Positions 1 through 11,274 are shown, counted from the stretch's first letter. The stretch: 64,000 nt of DNA from Prorocentrum cordatum (GCA_963575745.1 CAUYUJ010018057.1:99539-163538); one strand, 5' to 3'. Notes: a model not told the origin generated them from the sequence alone. Program-made: numbers and translations.

Positions 1-59
1 TTGTCCAGAATTAGCGTTCGATATGGCTTTCCAATCAAGACGATATCGGCCTCTCAGAA

Positions 60-900
60 AGTATACTCCCGCTGCAACGTTTGCAACATCCAACAAGTTC
101 AAAAGGACAGCCGTCCAACGGAACAACGCTCTCGTCGTAGGCTGGCCATACTCTTGCATTGGTGAAGTGATGCTCCTGCTCTGGGGATGACCACATTTGC
201 GAATTTCCGTCGATCTTCCGTCCAAGGGACGACGCTCCCGTCGCAGCGGTGGCGGTGCTCCTGCATCAGCGACACTGGTGCTCCCGCTGCAGCGTGTCCT
301 CCTTCTCCTCCTCCCTCCCTCCCTTCCCCTCCGCCTCCTTCATGCCCTCCCGACTCTTGACTTCCAGGGGAGAAGGTCCTCTTCGATTAGGTTGCCCTTT
401 CGGGATCAAGGTCTTTCCCGACACCTGACTCTGCGAATGGAAAGGACTTCGACTTCAACGCAAAGGAAAATGGCGCGAGCGCACCTAACATGTCCTCCCC
501 TCTCTCCCCCCTCTCCCCCTCGACCCTGCCCGACCTGTCCTCCCCCCCTCCCCTCCTCGCCCTCCCTCCTCCTCTCTCCTCTGATGCCGTCCCGAAGATA
601 TCCAGCCTCCCTCCGCGTACTGTTTGTCTGGCACGCATTATTCCCGGGAACTAGGTTTTCGCTAAGGTATGTTTGTTTCAACATGTTGCTCCCGCTGCAG
701 CGTTGGCCTCATTTCCGAGCTTCCGCTCGTTCCGAATCGTGCTCCCGCTGCAGCGGTGGCCTCATTTCCTGGTTTTCATGTGTTTTTGGCAATCCGATTC
801 TTTTCGGTTCTTCAACATGTTGCTCCCGCTGCAGCGCTGGCCCCATTTCTGCGCCTCTGGTTGTCCCAAAACGTGCTCCCGCTGCAGCGCGGGCGTTTTC
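60..900 (+). repeat. Degenerate dispersed repeat centred on GCTCCCGCTGCAGCG
   Basis: The motif GCTCCCGCTGCAGCG recurs near 282, 688, 742, 823 and 872, with a variant near 65. It is often followed by TGGCC and CATTTC. Spacing is irregular (about 50-80 bases in the dense part, 670-900). The overlapping open frames (197-928, 673-1461) translate this repeat and adjoining C-rich DNA and show no recognisable domain, so no gene is called. Confidence 0.7.
465..600 (+). repeat. Dispersed repeat, copy 1, leading into C/T-rich tract
   Basis: A core reading GGCGCGAGCGCACCTA is followed by a long polypyrimidine tract. Related copies start near 1500 (same strand) and near 60790 (opposite strand). The three share the core plus the simple-sequence tail, suggesting that the tail was copied with its flank. 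Confidence 0.6.
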
Positions 901-1229
901 GGTCCTTCCAAAAAGGCCTCAAATCTAGAACATCACCCTCAGAAAAATACATCGCAAAAGATTGCACATCCGGTGTCGATTCGTTTTTTGGGCCGCAGAA
1001 GCCCCCCCCCACTTCGGGGCGGCGGCGCTTCGCGGAATTATCAAGCGGGCGCCCCGTTTCTGCTTTCAGAAGGCGATGTTGCAAGCAGATTTAGCGGGTG
1101 CTCTCCATCAGCCCCGACTTATGGGGAGCTTTTTGCGGAGCCCAGGGAGCTAAACATGGAGCCGCGACTCCAAACTTGCCCAGATCCTTCGAAGACTATC
1201 CGCTTACCCTCCAAGGAACCAGGTACCCT

Positions 1230-1400
1230 GCCCTGCCATGACATGCTATGCGGTGTTCTGTTCTGCGCCGCTGTGCGGTGCCATGCTTTGCGTTGCAATG
1301 CTTCGCGATGCAATGCTTCACTACGCGATGCCACGCCATGCTATGACATTCTACGCTCTGCCGTGCTCTTCTACGCCATGATCATGCCATGCCGTCCTCT
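1230..1400 (+). repeat. Degenerate short repeat, ATGC-rich
   Basis: Irregular repetition of 10-12-mers such as TGCTATGC, CGATGCAATGC and CCATGC. There is no stable period and no coding signal. It lies in otherwise featureless DNA between about 900 and 1480. Confidence 0.45.
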
Positions 1401-1483
1401 ACAATGCATCGTGCACCCTCTCGCGATCATTGCCTTGCTCGACATCGGACCGTGCGCATAGAGAAGAGATCTGCGCCATGGTC

Positions 1484-1625
1484 AGGGATGGGAGGGAGGG
1501 GTAGGACGTCAGATATGACGCGAGCGCACCTAGCTTGCCCCCTCTCCTCCCCTCCTTCCCCCCCCTTCCCCTTGCCTCCTCCCCCTCTGCTCGCCCCCCC
1601 CCACCCCCCCTTCCGCCCGTGCCCC
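1484..1625 (+). repeat. Dispersed repeat, copy 2, leading into C/T-rich tract
   Basis: The core GTCAGATATGACGCGAGCG is followed by GCACCTAGC and a polypyrimidine tract. It is the same family as the copies near 465 and 60.7 kb. Downstream, 1625-2300 is GC-rich with no gene that I recognise. Confidence 0.65.
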
Positions 1626-2301
1626 CGCGCGCCGGGAGTCCGACGAGATCAGACCTCTGGAGAACGGTGCACGCCAGCGCATCGGGGGGCGTCCCACGAG
1701 GAGGGCGCCTTCAAGAGGCGGGCTCGCAGATCGTGACCCGAGGCGGGTGCGCGGCCTAGCGGGGGGAGGGGGGACGCACGGAAAGAAGAGGAGGGGGCCA
1801 CGAGATCTGGGAAACATCACGGCCCCCGCCATGGTATCCACCCCTCCCTGAGATCCGACGCTGCAGAAAAATTGCAGCATCGCAAAAATCACGCCCAGGG
1901 CCCTGGACCCCATCTTTCCGCGTCGGGCCGGATCGATCTGTGAGGGTCCCGGGGCCCGAATCGAGCGACAACGCCCGTCGCGAAAAAATGCAACGCCAGG
2001 ATCTCAGGGCTCTTGGCCAGCCCCGAGAGCACCCAGCGGGTGCTCGAGGGGAGCTCGTCCCCGGGGCGGGCCTCGAGGGCCGCGGCGGCCCCCGAGAGCA
2101 CCGACTGGCCCCAGGAGCAGCCGCTGCCCGCAGCGACCCGACCTCCCACGGCCCGCGGCTGCGCGCCGCGCGGTGCCGGCCTGCGAGTCTCGCGAGGCCC
2201 GCCGAGGCGCCCGGCCCGCGCCCGCCCTGCCCCCCAGGAGGGCCCGCTCGCACGACGACGCCAGCGCAGACGTCGGCGTTGGGCGTTGGGCCACCCTGCC
2301 C

Positions 2302-2480
2302 ATCCTCCTCCTCCTCCTCCTCCTCCTCCTCCTCCTCCTCCTCCTCCTCCTCCTCCTCCTCCTCCTCCTCCTGCTCCTCCTCCTACTCCTCCTCCTCCTC
2401 CTCCTCCTCCTCCTCCTCCTCCTCCTCCTCCTTCTCCTCTCCTCCTCCTCCTCCTCCCACCCCTCCTCCCCCTCCTCCCC
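2302..2480 (+). repeat. (CTC)n microsatellite
   Basis: About 180 bases of CTC with a few CTG, CTA and CTT interruptions, grading into C-runs. Frames through it give poly-Leu, poly-Ser, poly-Pro or, on the other strand, poly-Arg/Gly. None of these is treated as a protein. Confidence 0.95.
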
Positions 2481-2639
2481 CCCCCCCCGGGGGACCGGCC
2501 TCCCTGGGGGCGCACGTCCGCACCGAGCACGCAGCACAGCCTTTGCCATATCGCTGTACCAAGGCGCGAGGGAACGCATGTATGCGGACGCTTGCCTGGG
2601 AGAAACCTCGTCACGTTCGAACTGCGGGAAAGGCCCCCC

Positions 2640-3090
2640 AAAAAAACATCCTGGAGAACCGCCCCCCCCTGGACAGAGGCTTCCCTGACCGGCCCCCCCC
2701 CCCCCCCCTTCCAATCGGGGGGGGGGGGAGGGAGGCGAGCCGGAGAGGGGGGGCCCCTTCCTAAGGGCCTGAGGGAAGGGTTCGAGCCGATGGGGGCCCC
2801 ACGCCCATTGTCCAAGGGGATTCTCGAATCGGGGCGGGGGCCCACGCGACCCCCTTGTCCAAGGGGGGGCTCCAATGGGGGAGGGTCGAGCCGGAGGTGG
2901 GGGTGGGCCTGTCCAAGGGCCTAAGGGAAGGGGGTTCGAGCCGGCGGGGGTCTCACGCCCTTGTCCAAGGGGGGGGGGGTCGAAGCGCGGGGGGGGGGGG
3001 GCGTTCGAGCAGGGGAGGGGGTTCCCCCCCCATGAGTTGCAAGGGAATGGTGTTCGAACCAGGCCTCCCTCCCCCCCACCCATGCGCGTC
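2640..3090. repeat. G-run/C-run minisatellite with GTTCGAGCC motifs
   Basis: Blocks of 7-12 G or C alternate with short words such as GTCCAAGGG and GGTTCGAGCC, in units of roughly 55-65 bases. The same vocabulary in the opposite orientation occupies 4570-4930, so the GTC array between them is flanked by inverted copies. The words resemble a tRNA T-loop, but no tRNA fold surrounds them. Confidence 0.7.
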
Positions 3091-3115
3091 GGCATCGTCG
3101 TCGTCGTCGTCGCTT

Positions 3116-3176
<61 letters not shown>

Positions 3177-3634
3177 TCGTCGTCATCGTTGTCGTCGTCG
3201 TCGTCGCCGTCGCTGGTCGCCGGTCGCCGTGGCCGTGGCCGTCGCCGTCGCCACCGCCGGCGCCGTCGCCGTCGCCGTCGCCGCCGCCCTCGTCACCGTG
3301 GTGGCCGCCGTCGCCGCCGACGCCGCCGTCGTCGCCGCCGTCGCCGCCGTTCGTCGTCCTCGTCGTCGACGTCGTCGTCGTCGTCGCAGGCGTCGTCGTC
3401 GTCGACGACGACGTCGTCGTCGCTGCCCGACGGCGCTGGCGAAAATGCCGGCGCTCGCCAGCGTCGATTGCAAGGGGGGGCCCTGTGCGCGTCGTCATCG
3501 TTGATGCCGTCGCCATCGCCACCATCGCAACCGCCGTCGCGGGTCGCCAGACGCCGGTCGCCGTCGCCGCCGCCGCCGCCGCCGTCGCCGTCGCCGTCGC
3601 CGTCGCCACCGCCGTCGCCGTCGTCGTCGCCGTT

Positions 3635-3668
<34 letters not shown>

Positions 3669-4005
3669 CCATCGCCGCCGCCGTCCGTCGTCGTCGTCGT
3701 GGTCGTCGTCGTCGTCGTCGTCGTCGGTCGTAATCGTCGCCGTCGCCGTCGCCGTCACCGTCGCCATCGCCGTCGCCGTCGCGGGTCGCCCGTCGCCGTC
3801 GTCGTCGCCGTCGCCGCCGCCATCGCCGCCGCCGTCGTCGTCGTCGTCGTGGTCGTCGTCGCGTCGTCGTCGTCGGTCGTAATCGTCGCCGTCGCCGTCG
3901 CCGTCGACGGTCGCCATCGCCGTCGCCGTCGCGGTCGCCCGTCGCCGTCGCCTTCGCCGTCGTCGTCGCTGTCGCTGTCGCCGGCACCCGTCGCCGTCGC
4001 CGCCA

Positions 4006-4045
<40 letters not shown>

Positions 4046-4348
4046 TGCCGGACGGCGTCAGCGCCGGCGCTCGCCGTCGTCGGTTGCAGAGGTGCCCCCC
4101 CCTGTTCGAGCCCCCCTTCCTTGCAGGAGGGGGTCCCTGTGCGCGTCGTCGTCGCCGTCGCCATCGCCGACGTCGCCTTCGCTGTCGCTGTCGCCGTCGT
4201 TTTCCTCTTCGTCGTCATCGTCGCCGTCGCCGTCGCCGTTGCGGTCGCCGTCGTCGTCGCCGTCGCTGTCGCCGTCGCCGTCGCCGTCGTCGTCGTCATC
4301 GTCGCTGTCGCTGCCCGACGGCGCCGGCGCCGTCGTCGTCGTCGTCGT

Positions 4349-4440
<92 letters not shown>

Positions 4441-4500
4441 TAGTCGTTGTCGTCGCCGTCGTCGTCGTCGCTGCCCAGCGCTCGCCGTTGTCGGTAGCAC
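3088..4500 (+). repeat. 1.4-kb (GTC/GCC)n compound microsatellite
   Basis: An almost uninterrupted trinucleotide array switches between GTC-rich and GCC/GTC-mixed blocks, with the purest GTC runs at about 3115-3180 and 4345-4440. Two short non-repeat inserts share GTTGCAG- or ATTGCAAG-like words followed by G-runs (about 3450-3490 and 4080-4140), dividing the array into three segments. Long open frames on both strands are repeat translations. Confidence 0.95.
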
Positions 4501-4569
4501 TGGGGGTGCCCCCTCGTCGTCGCTGCCCAACGGCGCCGGCGCCGGCGCCGTCGCCGTCGTCGCTTGCAA

Positions 4570-4930
4570 GTGCCCCCCCCCTTCCCTGCAACTCAAAGGA
4601 AGGGAGGGGCCCCCCCCGGTTTGAACCCCGGGCCCCCCCCTGCAACTCGAGGGAAGGGGGAGCCCCCCCCACGTTCGAACCCCGGGGCCCCGCCCCGTGC
4701 AACTCGAGGGAAGGGGTGGGGCCCCGGTTCGAACCCCCCCCTGGACAGAGGGGGTGAACACCGGTGCGAACCTCCCCCCCGTAGTTACAGGACGGGGGGC
4801 CCTCCTATTTTGACCCCCCCCCTGCAAGTATCGGGGACCCCCCCCCACGGTTCAACCCGCCCCCCTTCCTTGAAGGGGGCCCCCCTCCGCTTCGGACCCC
4901 CCCCCTTGCATCTCATGGGGGAGGCCCCGA
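4570..4930. repeat. C-run minisatellite with GGTTCGAACCCC motifs
   Basis: Units of about 55-60 bases carry TGCAACTCGAGGGAAGGGG, a C-run and GGTTCGAACCCC. This is the inverted counterpart of 2640-3090. The box-B-like GGTTCGAACC is repeated, but no acceptor stem or A box was found, so these are not called tRNAs. Confidence 0.7.
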
Positions 4931-4934
4931 AATT

Positions 4935-5135
4935 CGGTCTCTTTACAACTAGAACGGCACTGTGCAACCAAGATAGGTCACTTGACATCCAGCAAAGGAT
5001 CGAAATTCTTGGTTTTCGTTTGAGAACGACCAGTTTACAACCAGAACGACCCACTTTACAACCAGAACGACTATTTTACATCCCAGACGGGGGGCTCGTT
5101 GCAACCAGAACGGCCACTTTACAACCAACCTTCAA
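4935..5135 (+). repeat. Minisatellite with unit like CTTTACAACCAGAACG
   Basis: Five or six degenerate copies of a unit reading CACTTTACAACCAGAACG. The reverse-complement family, reading CTGGTTGTAAAGTGGCC, occurs at 7570-7790. Confidence 0.7.
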
Positions 5136-5500
5136 AAGCGCGTGCGCGCTCTGCAGAGGCTTCTGAGGCTTCTGAGCGCCTGAGCGCTCTGCAGAGGCAT
5201 CTGAGCGCCTGGGCGCTTTGCTGATGCTTCTGACCGCCTGAGCGCCTTGCAGTGGCTTCTGAGCGCCTGGGCGCGTTGCCAAGGCTTCTGAGAGCCTGAG
5301 CGCTCTGCAGAGGCATCTGAACGCCTGGGCGCTGTGCAGAGGCTTCTGAGCGCCTGAGCGCAGTGCAGAAGCATCTGAGCGCCTAAACGCTCGCTCTGCA
5401 ATGGCTTCTGAGCGCCTGAGCGCTCTGCAGAGGCTTCTGAGCGCCTGCGCGTTCTGCAGAGGCTCCGGTGCGCCTGGGCGCTCACTCCCGAACGCCTGAG
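5135..5500 (+). repeat. About 30-bp minisatellite with CTGCAG
   Basis: Roughly twelve copies of a unit reading GAGCGCTCTGCAGAGGC followed by TTCTGAGCGCCT. The unit length is a multiple of three, so several frames stay open without being genes. Confidence 0.85.
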
Positions 5501-5504
5501 AGCC

Positions 5505-6820
5505 TCCTGTGGGAATTTTACCATCGATTTTTGGACCACATGTCCGCCCTCCTGGTTACGCACGCGTCCGCGAATGCGAAACAATTAAAAAGTATGACTA
5601 TTGCCACACGATGAGGCGCGAGAACAAAAACTGCTGGCGAGGCCGAGCGATACACATTGAAGTCCGAATGCATCGGCTAGAATTTAACCAGCGATTTCTT
5701 AGGCACATTTCCGCCGTCGTGGGTACGCATGATTCCGCACTTGCGCAAACATACGGTTCTGTCACTGCCTGACGATAAGGCGCGAGAGCAAACATGGCCT
5801 ATGATGCAAACCCACGATTTGAAATCCACACGCATTGGCTACACTTTTACAAACGTTTTCTTGGCCACATTTCTGCCTTCCTGGGTACGCATGCTTCCGC
5901 GAATGCGAAAACATGTTGTTTCATTTGCGCCAGACGATGAGGCGCGAGGATACAAATTCGTTGCGAGACCCCAAAAAACTAATTCACATCCACAGTTGGT
6001 TCGAAAGTTACCATCGATTTCTTGGCCACATGTCTGCCCTCCTGGGTGCGCATGCTTCCACAATTGCGACAACATACTGTTTTCGCGATTGCCAGACGAT
6101 GAGGCGCGAGGACAAACATGGTCTATGAGACACGAAACCACACTTTGAAATTCACACGCATTGGCTAGAATGTTACCATCGGCTTCTTTTCTTAATTCCG
6201 CCTTCCTGGGCACGCATGCAATCGCGAATGCGAGCATATACGGTTTGCGATTGCCAGACGATGCGGCGCGAGGACAAACATTGTCTGTGAGGCCAAACAT
6301 ACAAATTAACATCCACATGCGTCGGCTAGAACTTTACCATCGACTTCTTGGCAACAATTCCGCCCTCCTGGGTAGGCATGTTTCCGCAAGTCTGAGGCCC
6401 CGCCCGCCTGTGCCCTCTCCCCAATTAGAGCTGTGCGTAGCCCGCCTAGCTTTTACCGGAAGAGGTTCGCTCTCGCCCCGCAAACCAAAAAATGTTTCTG
6501 CAAGTGTGAAAGCATAGTGTCGTTTGCTATTGCCAGACGATGAGGCGCGAGGGCAGAACATGGTTTATGAGGCCAAAAAAATAACATGTTGAACTCCACA
6601 TGTGTCGGCTATAACTTTACCACTGATTTCTTTGCCACATTTCCGTTTTTTCTGGGCGCGCATGCTTCCGCACATGCGACAACATACGGTTGCGCCGTTG
6701 CCACGAGGGCAACAGATGTCTACGATGCAAAAATATTGAATCCACAGGCATCGGCTAGAACTTTACCAGCGACTTCTTGGGCACATTCCCGCTTCCCTGA
6801 GAGCTTGCCTGTTCCTCTGC
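5505..6820 (+). repeat. Degenerate tandem repeat, about 165-bp unit
   Basis: About eight diverged copies contain the words TTTACCATCGATTTCTTGG, CCTGGGTACGCATGCTTCC and CCAGACGATGAGGCGCGAG in fixed order. Copies begin near 5510, 5665, 5840, 6000, 6170, 6330, 6600 and 6760. The copy near 6400 carries an unrelated insert of about 110 bases. Confidence 0.8.
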
Positions 6821-6929
6821 GTCTTTTGCGACGAACGCATACTGTCCTTCTATTACCAGAAGAAGCCAGATTTTCAGGCAGAGGTTATGAGGCTCCCCCA
6901 AAACAGCTAAATATATTTAGGCATGGATG

Positions 6930-7560
6930 TTAAGCAAGGCTTGAACCGCCCAGGCCTGTCACCAACCTGTGGCGAGAGGATCTCGATTGGATCTCAATTG
7001 GATTCCAATAGCTCCTCTCGGGTACCGCAAGGATTACAATAGGACGCCAACCCGGGCACAGTTTGACTCAAAGAGGACAGGTTCTTGCTGGGTTACAGTT
7101 GGGTCCTGATGTGATCCCAGTAGTACGCCCGTATGAATAGACAACGAAGGATTCTGATTGTATTCCCATACGATATCCTTCGCATTCGCCAATGTGGTTC
7201 CGATGGGATTCCAAAAGAAACGGTTCATACGGCTTCCGAGTAAGAAGCCAAAATAATCCCCACCGGGTTTCGATATAGTACCCCGGTGCGTTTCCCGCAG
7301 CATTCCAATAGTTCCTCGATTGTAATCCACTGGGGCTTCCAAGCGGTTTCCATTAGGAAGGGCCCCAACGAGTTTCAATAGGAAGCATCTCTATCGGATT
7401 CCACTAGGACGCCCGTAGGCCCCTTAGAGAGGAATCTTGTCGGATACCAATGGGATTCATCTGGTGCCAACAGGATCCCAGTGGGAAGGGTGCCAGTAGG
7501 ATTCCATTGGGATCTTCGTTGGATCCCATGAGGAGTCCGCCACTTCACATATTCTCGCTT
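6930..7560 (+). repeat. Degenerate minisatellite rich in GGATTCCA / GGATCCCA words
   Basis: Loose repetition of words such as GATTCCAATAGG, GGATCCCAGTAGG and TTCCATTGGGATC. The period is irregular and no gene was recognised. Confidence 0.55.
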
Positions 7561-7564
7561 CAGA

Positions 7565-7790
7565 CGAGCCACTTTACAACCAACGCGCTTCAGAGAGCAA
7601 AGTGTCTCCCTTGCGTGGGCCCACGGAGGTTTCGGAAATTGAAGAGCATGTGTCGCTTATGTGCGTCTACCTGCCTGGTTGTAGAGTGGCCTTCCCTGGT
7701 TGTAAAGTGCCCCTCCGGGAAGACCCATGCTGGTTGCAAAGTGCCCCACCCGGTTGTGAAGTGGCCGCTCGGCTTGCAGCGTGACCCGCG
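7565..7790 (+). repeat. Minisatellite with unit like CTGGTTGTAAAGTGGCC
   Basis: Five degenerate copies. It is the opposite orientation of the 4935-5135 family. Confidence 0.65.
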
Positions 7791-8273
7791 CGCGGGAGGC
7801 CCGCCCCCCGGTCCGAACACCCCCCCCCATTCCCCCCCTCGGCGTCCACGGCACGCGCGCCTTCCACGCTGCAGGCGCCTTGTGGCCGGCAGCTCCCCGC
7901 ACGGCGGGGCCGCCGAGAGCGCCCGCCACAAAGAGCTCCCGGCACACATGCCGTGAGGTCCCCGAACCTGCGCGCCGCCCCTGCGGGGCCGACGCACACG
8001 CGCGGCATCAGCACGCCCGGGTGGTGCCGACCCCTCGCGCCCCGCCGCCCCGGAGAGAGCCAAACAAAAACGCGGCCTCCTCCTCCTCCTCCTCCTCCTC
8101 CTCCTCCTCCTCCTCCGCTTCTCGCTCCTCCCTCCTCCTCCTCCTCCTCCTCCTCCTCGTCCTTCCTCCTCATTCTGGTCCCCCATGATCTCCTCTGTCT
8201 CGGCAGACCAGCACCCTCCCGCCTTTGCCCACAAGGCCAGGCACCACACGTACAGCGCTACATTCAGGCGCAT
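7590..8273 (-). CDS. Candidate ORF with signal-peptide-like start (weak)
   Basis: Starting from the Met at 8273, the first residues MRLNVALYVWCLALWAKAGG look like a signal peptide: a basic residue, then a hydrophobic core, then small residues. An acidic stretch follows (ETEEIMGDQNEEE), then a Gly/Arg-rich stretch encoded by the GGA/CTC microsatellite at 8068-8160, then a Cys/Arg-rich tail ending in the 7.6-kb minisatellite. The frame can be extended upstream to 8543. No family is recognised, and the tail is repeat-derived. I infer at most a first exon; it may be chance. Confidence 0.18.
   Translation of the reverse strand: MRLNVALYVWCLALWAKAGGCWSAETEEIMGDQNEEEGRGGGGGGGGGRSEKRRRRRRRRRRRRRRPRFCLALSGAAGREGSAPPGRADAARVRRPRRGGAQVRGPHGMCAGSSLWRALSAAPPCGELPATRRLQRGRRACRGRRGGEWGGVFGPGGGPPARGSRCKPSGHFTTGWGTLQPAWVFPEGHFTTREGHSTTRQVDAHKRHMLFNFRNLRGPTQGRHFAL
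8068..8160 (+). repeat. (CTC)n microsatellite
   Basis: Two CTC blocks separated by a GCTTCTCGCTC interruption. Confidence 0.95.
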
Positions 8274-8649
8274 CGTGGCCAGGCGGGGCCAACACGGCCT
8301 GCGGGCGGAAACATGTGAGACAGGCAGGCGCATAACCAGTAAAGAAAGCGCGCGAGACCACTGCACATTACAACCGCCGCTCCATCCCGCGACACTCCTC
8401 CGTGGCAGCTGACGCTGCATGGTGAACAGCATTGCTGCTCCTCTGGTTGAAGCCTGGCCTGGCCCGCGGCCCAACACTTTCCCCGGCCACGTAACGCTCT
8501 GGCTGGCCGCCAACAGAAGGTGGGAAGCACAAGGCAACACCAAGGGTGGAACGTCGGAAACACTTCCTTATCCCCTCCATCCCTCCAGCTCCCCTCCCAG
8601 CCTCTCCTTCTTCTCCTCACCCACTAACGGACGACGTAAGACGAACAAC

Positions 8650-8735
8650 GAAGTCGACGACGACGACGACGACGACGAGGGCGACGACGGACGACGACGA
8701 CGACCACGACGACGACGACGACCACACAAGGAAAC
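8650..8735 (+). repeat. (GAC)n microsatellite
   Basis: Repeated GAC with GAG and CAC interruptions. The surrounding 8.2-9.17 kb shows no recognisable gene. Confidence 0.85.
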
Positions 8736-9176
8736 ACAAGGCAACACCCGGGCGCGTCTGCCCAAACATGTCGGACGTCGGCGGCGCTCGGGCGGCGCAA
8801 GAGCGGGGAGCCCGAGGCCTTCTTGCCCTCTGGGACCCGCAAGTCCAGCTCGGCCCGGCGTGCTGCCCGGGCACGCCAGCCCAAGGCACCCTGGAGACGA
8901 GGGGGGCCCGTCGACATTTCGCAGGGCACCGCCGATCCTGGGTCCAGGATCCAAGATGAGCCTGGCCAAGATCGGTGCAGGCGAGGGCCATCAGGCGCGG
9001 CACACTGGACAACCGGTGGCGGTCAGAGCGCACGGCGCGGCGCAGCCAAAGAGCTGATCTGGGCACCCAGCTGGAGCACGAAGCCCAGCTCTGGTGCCTG
9101 GACGGCCCCCCGCTCCAGTCGCGCAGCTGCCTCCGCACGCTTGGGGCTCACTGCAGCCATCGTGCTAGCCTGAGGA

Positions 9177-9318
9177 CTCGCCATCGCTCGGACATCCATT
9201 CCCCATGCGTTTCTCGGCTTGGTGCGTGCACCTTTTCGCAAGATGACTCAACATGCTCCTTGATGGGCCTCGTCGAAAGAAAATATGAGAAAATACGCAC
9301 GTCCGAGCGGTGCCAAGA
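9177..9318. mobile_element. Short TIR element, family A, copy 1 (MITE/introner-like)
   Basis: The left end CTCGCCATCGCTCGGAC is mirrored by the right end GTCCGAGCGGTGCCAAG. The interior shares the order of words with the copies at 51.7, 58.0 and 61.6 kb: TCCATTCCCC, then CGTTTCTCGG, then TTTTCGCAA, then a diverged GATGCTCC palindrome. It is about 142 bases long with no coding capacity. The family assignment is seen in sequence; the class is inferred. Confidence 0.65.
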
Positions 9319-9319
9319 G

Positions 9320-9880
9320 GAGCGCTGAGTGAGAAACGGAAGGGTTCGTTCGGCCACGGCAAACCTCGGCCACGAATAGGTCGATCTAGGGAACGGCCCG
9401 GAGACCAACGCCCTCCCGAGCCCGAGGTGGTCCTTGTCTGAGCGCCTCGGCTGCGTGCTGGGCGGTGAAGGGTGCCGCGCGCATGTAAGCGGCTCGCCGC
9501 GCCCGTCTGCGCGAGGCACCTCCTGCCGCACCGAGAGCCCAGCGAGTGAACCCCGCCACAGCCCGCCTCCCTGGGGCGGCAGGGGCCGACTCGGGCCGAG
9601 CCGCCGCGGGCGGGGGCGGCGAGAGGCACCCCGAAAGCCACAAGCTGCGGCGCGGGTTCGTTGCCAGGCTGCTCTCTGCAGTGCTCTCTCTCTCTCTCTC
9701 TCTGTCTCTCCCGTTTGTTCTCTCGCTGCTCTTCTGCCCAAAAGTGGGGGGTAAGGACTTCAATGAGGGCCGAGACGCCGTCGCGGCCCACGGTTGTCAA
9801 GGGAGGAGCAAAAGGGTCTTCATGGGTTCTCGGGCGCGCGCTCGGCTTCGAGAGCACAAGGGGTGGTGGAGGAGGGGGAC
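9320..9880. other. No recognisable gene; short (TC)n near 9688-9712
   Basis: GC-rich DNA with a short CT dinucleotide run. Long frames on both strands have no recognisable domain. Confidence 0.5.
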
Positions 9881-9883
9881 AAG

Positions 9884-10333
9884 GAGAAGGAGGAGGAGGA
9901 GGAGGAGGAGGAGGAGGAGGAGGAGGAGGAAGGAGGTGGAGGGGGGGGATTTGGCTGGGGGGAGGGGGAGGGGGAGGAGGAGGTAGGGAGGAGGAGGAGG
10001 AGGAGGAGGAGGGAGGAGAGGAGGAGGAGGCGGCAGGAGGAGGAGGAGGAGGAAGGAGGAGGAGGAGGAGGATAAGGAGGAGGAGGAGGAGGAGGGAGGA
10101 GGAGGGCAGGAGGAGGGCGGAGGAGAGGAGGAGGGAAAGAGGAGGAGGAGGGAGGAGGAGGGGTGTGAGGAGGAGGAGGAGGAGGAGGAGAGAGGAGGAG
10201 GAGGAGGAGGAGGAGGAGGGGGAGGAGTGGAGGAGGAGGAGGAGGATCGGAGGAGGAGGAGGAGGGAGGAGGAGTGAGGAGGAGGGGAAGAGGAGGAGGA
10301 GGAGGAGGAGGAGGAGGAGGAGGAGGAGAAGGA
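9884..10333 (+). repeat. 450-bp (GGA)n microsatellite
   Basis: Nearly continuous GGA with GGC, GAA and AGG interruptions. It is one of the longest of at least a dozen GGA/CTC arrays in this window. All long open frames here are poly-Glu, poly-Gly, poly-Arg, poly-Ser, poly-Leu or poly-Pro. Confidence 0.95.
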
Positions 10334-10525
10334 CCAGGGTAGGAGTATCGGAACGGGCCGGGGCGGGCTGCGAGCGAGCCCTCTGCTGCACTTCTTGACG
10401 CTCTGCGGGCCATGCTCAGGCCGTCTTGGGGCTTCAGGCCGCCTCGTGGCCACCTCCGGCCTCCTGCTCTGGACATGCGGCAGGAATGCAGACAGTAAAC
10501 CTCCCTAGGGTAGAGGGAAACAATT

Positions 10526-10649
10526 AGTGAACACCCCCCCTGCCCCCCAAACTCAAAGTTGGCACGCGGGGGGGAGACTGCGGTCGAGGTGCAACTCATC
10601 AGACCCACCGCCAACTTTGAACATTGGGGGGAGGGGGAGGCGTTCACAG
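10526..10649. mobile_element. Short inverted-repeat element, arms about 38 bp
   Basis: The left arm contains AGTGAACAC, a C-rich run and CTCAAAGTTGGC. The right arm contains the complement: GCCAACTTTGA, a G-rich run and GCGTTCACA. The arms pair over about 38 bases with a few mismatches around a spacer of about 45 bases. It has no coding capacity. Confidence 0.6.
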
Positions 10650-11274
10650 ATGAATGTGGCATGAGTGTTCGCTACTTTTTTTCCGAGGCCTGTATCACTA
10701 ATCAAGTGGCCTTGATGGCGAACCGACAATTAGACGATAATCTGACATGCGATCAGCCACGAGGCATGTCTGAGTCCAGTCGGACATGGCATGGAGGAGC
10801 ATGGAATGCAAGAAGGGGTACACAATACCACTAGGACCGTCTTTTACTGCATTCGGCATGTCTGCATCCCACCTTGGGTCCATCTTCGACTTGTCTGGCG
10901 AGGACTGGTACGGCCGTCGGTGAACGCGAAGCGTTTTGAATAGGGGCGGAGGGATAAGATTGGAGGGGGGAGCAGGAGGAGGAAGGAGGAACGGGAGGAA
11001 GGATGAAAATGACGAGGAGGAGGAGGAGGAGGAGCAGGAGCAGGAGGGAGGAGGAGAAGCTGGGGAGACGAGGATGAGGAACTTCTTTTTTAAAAAACAA
11101 TACGACATAATTACGAGCACACGCGGAGCACTGGAGCTCCGAAATGCTGCGGTCCTGGCAGCAAGCTAGCTCCGAGGCGTCCAATGCACGTCTGGAGACC
11201 ACTCGGCAGAGGAGGGCGAGCAACAGCAGCAGCAGCGGCAAAGAGAAAGAAAGGGACGAATATTCACTTCTGTT

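Noticed and set aside
2953-4757. Very long open frames (448-547 codons) on both strands
   Set aside because: They are translations of the GTC/GCC array into poly-Ser, Val, Arg, Thr and Asp runs. No non-repeat domain is present.
4600-4760. Possible tRNA genes (repeated GGTTCGAACCC)
   Set aside because: The word resembles a T-loop or B box, but no D-arm, anticodon arm or acceptor stem surrounds it, and it repeats as part of a minisatellite.
9165-10662. Long Ser/Pro/Leu-rich and Glu/Arg-rich frames
   Set aside because: They come from the GGA microsatellite. Composition changes only with reading frame.
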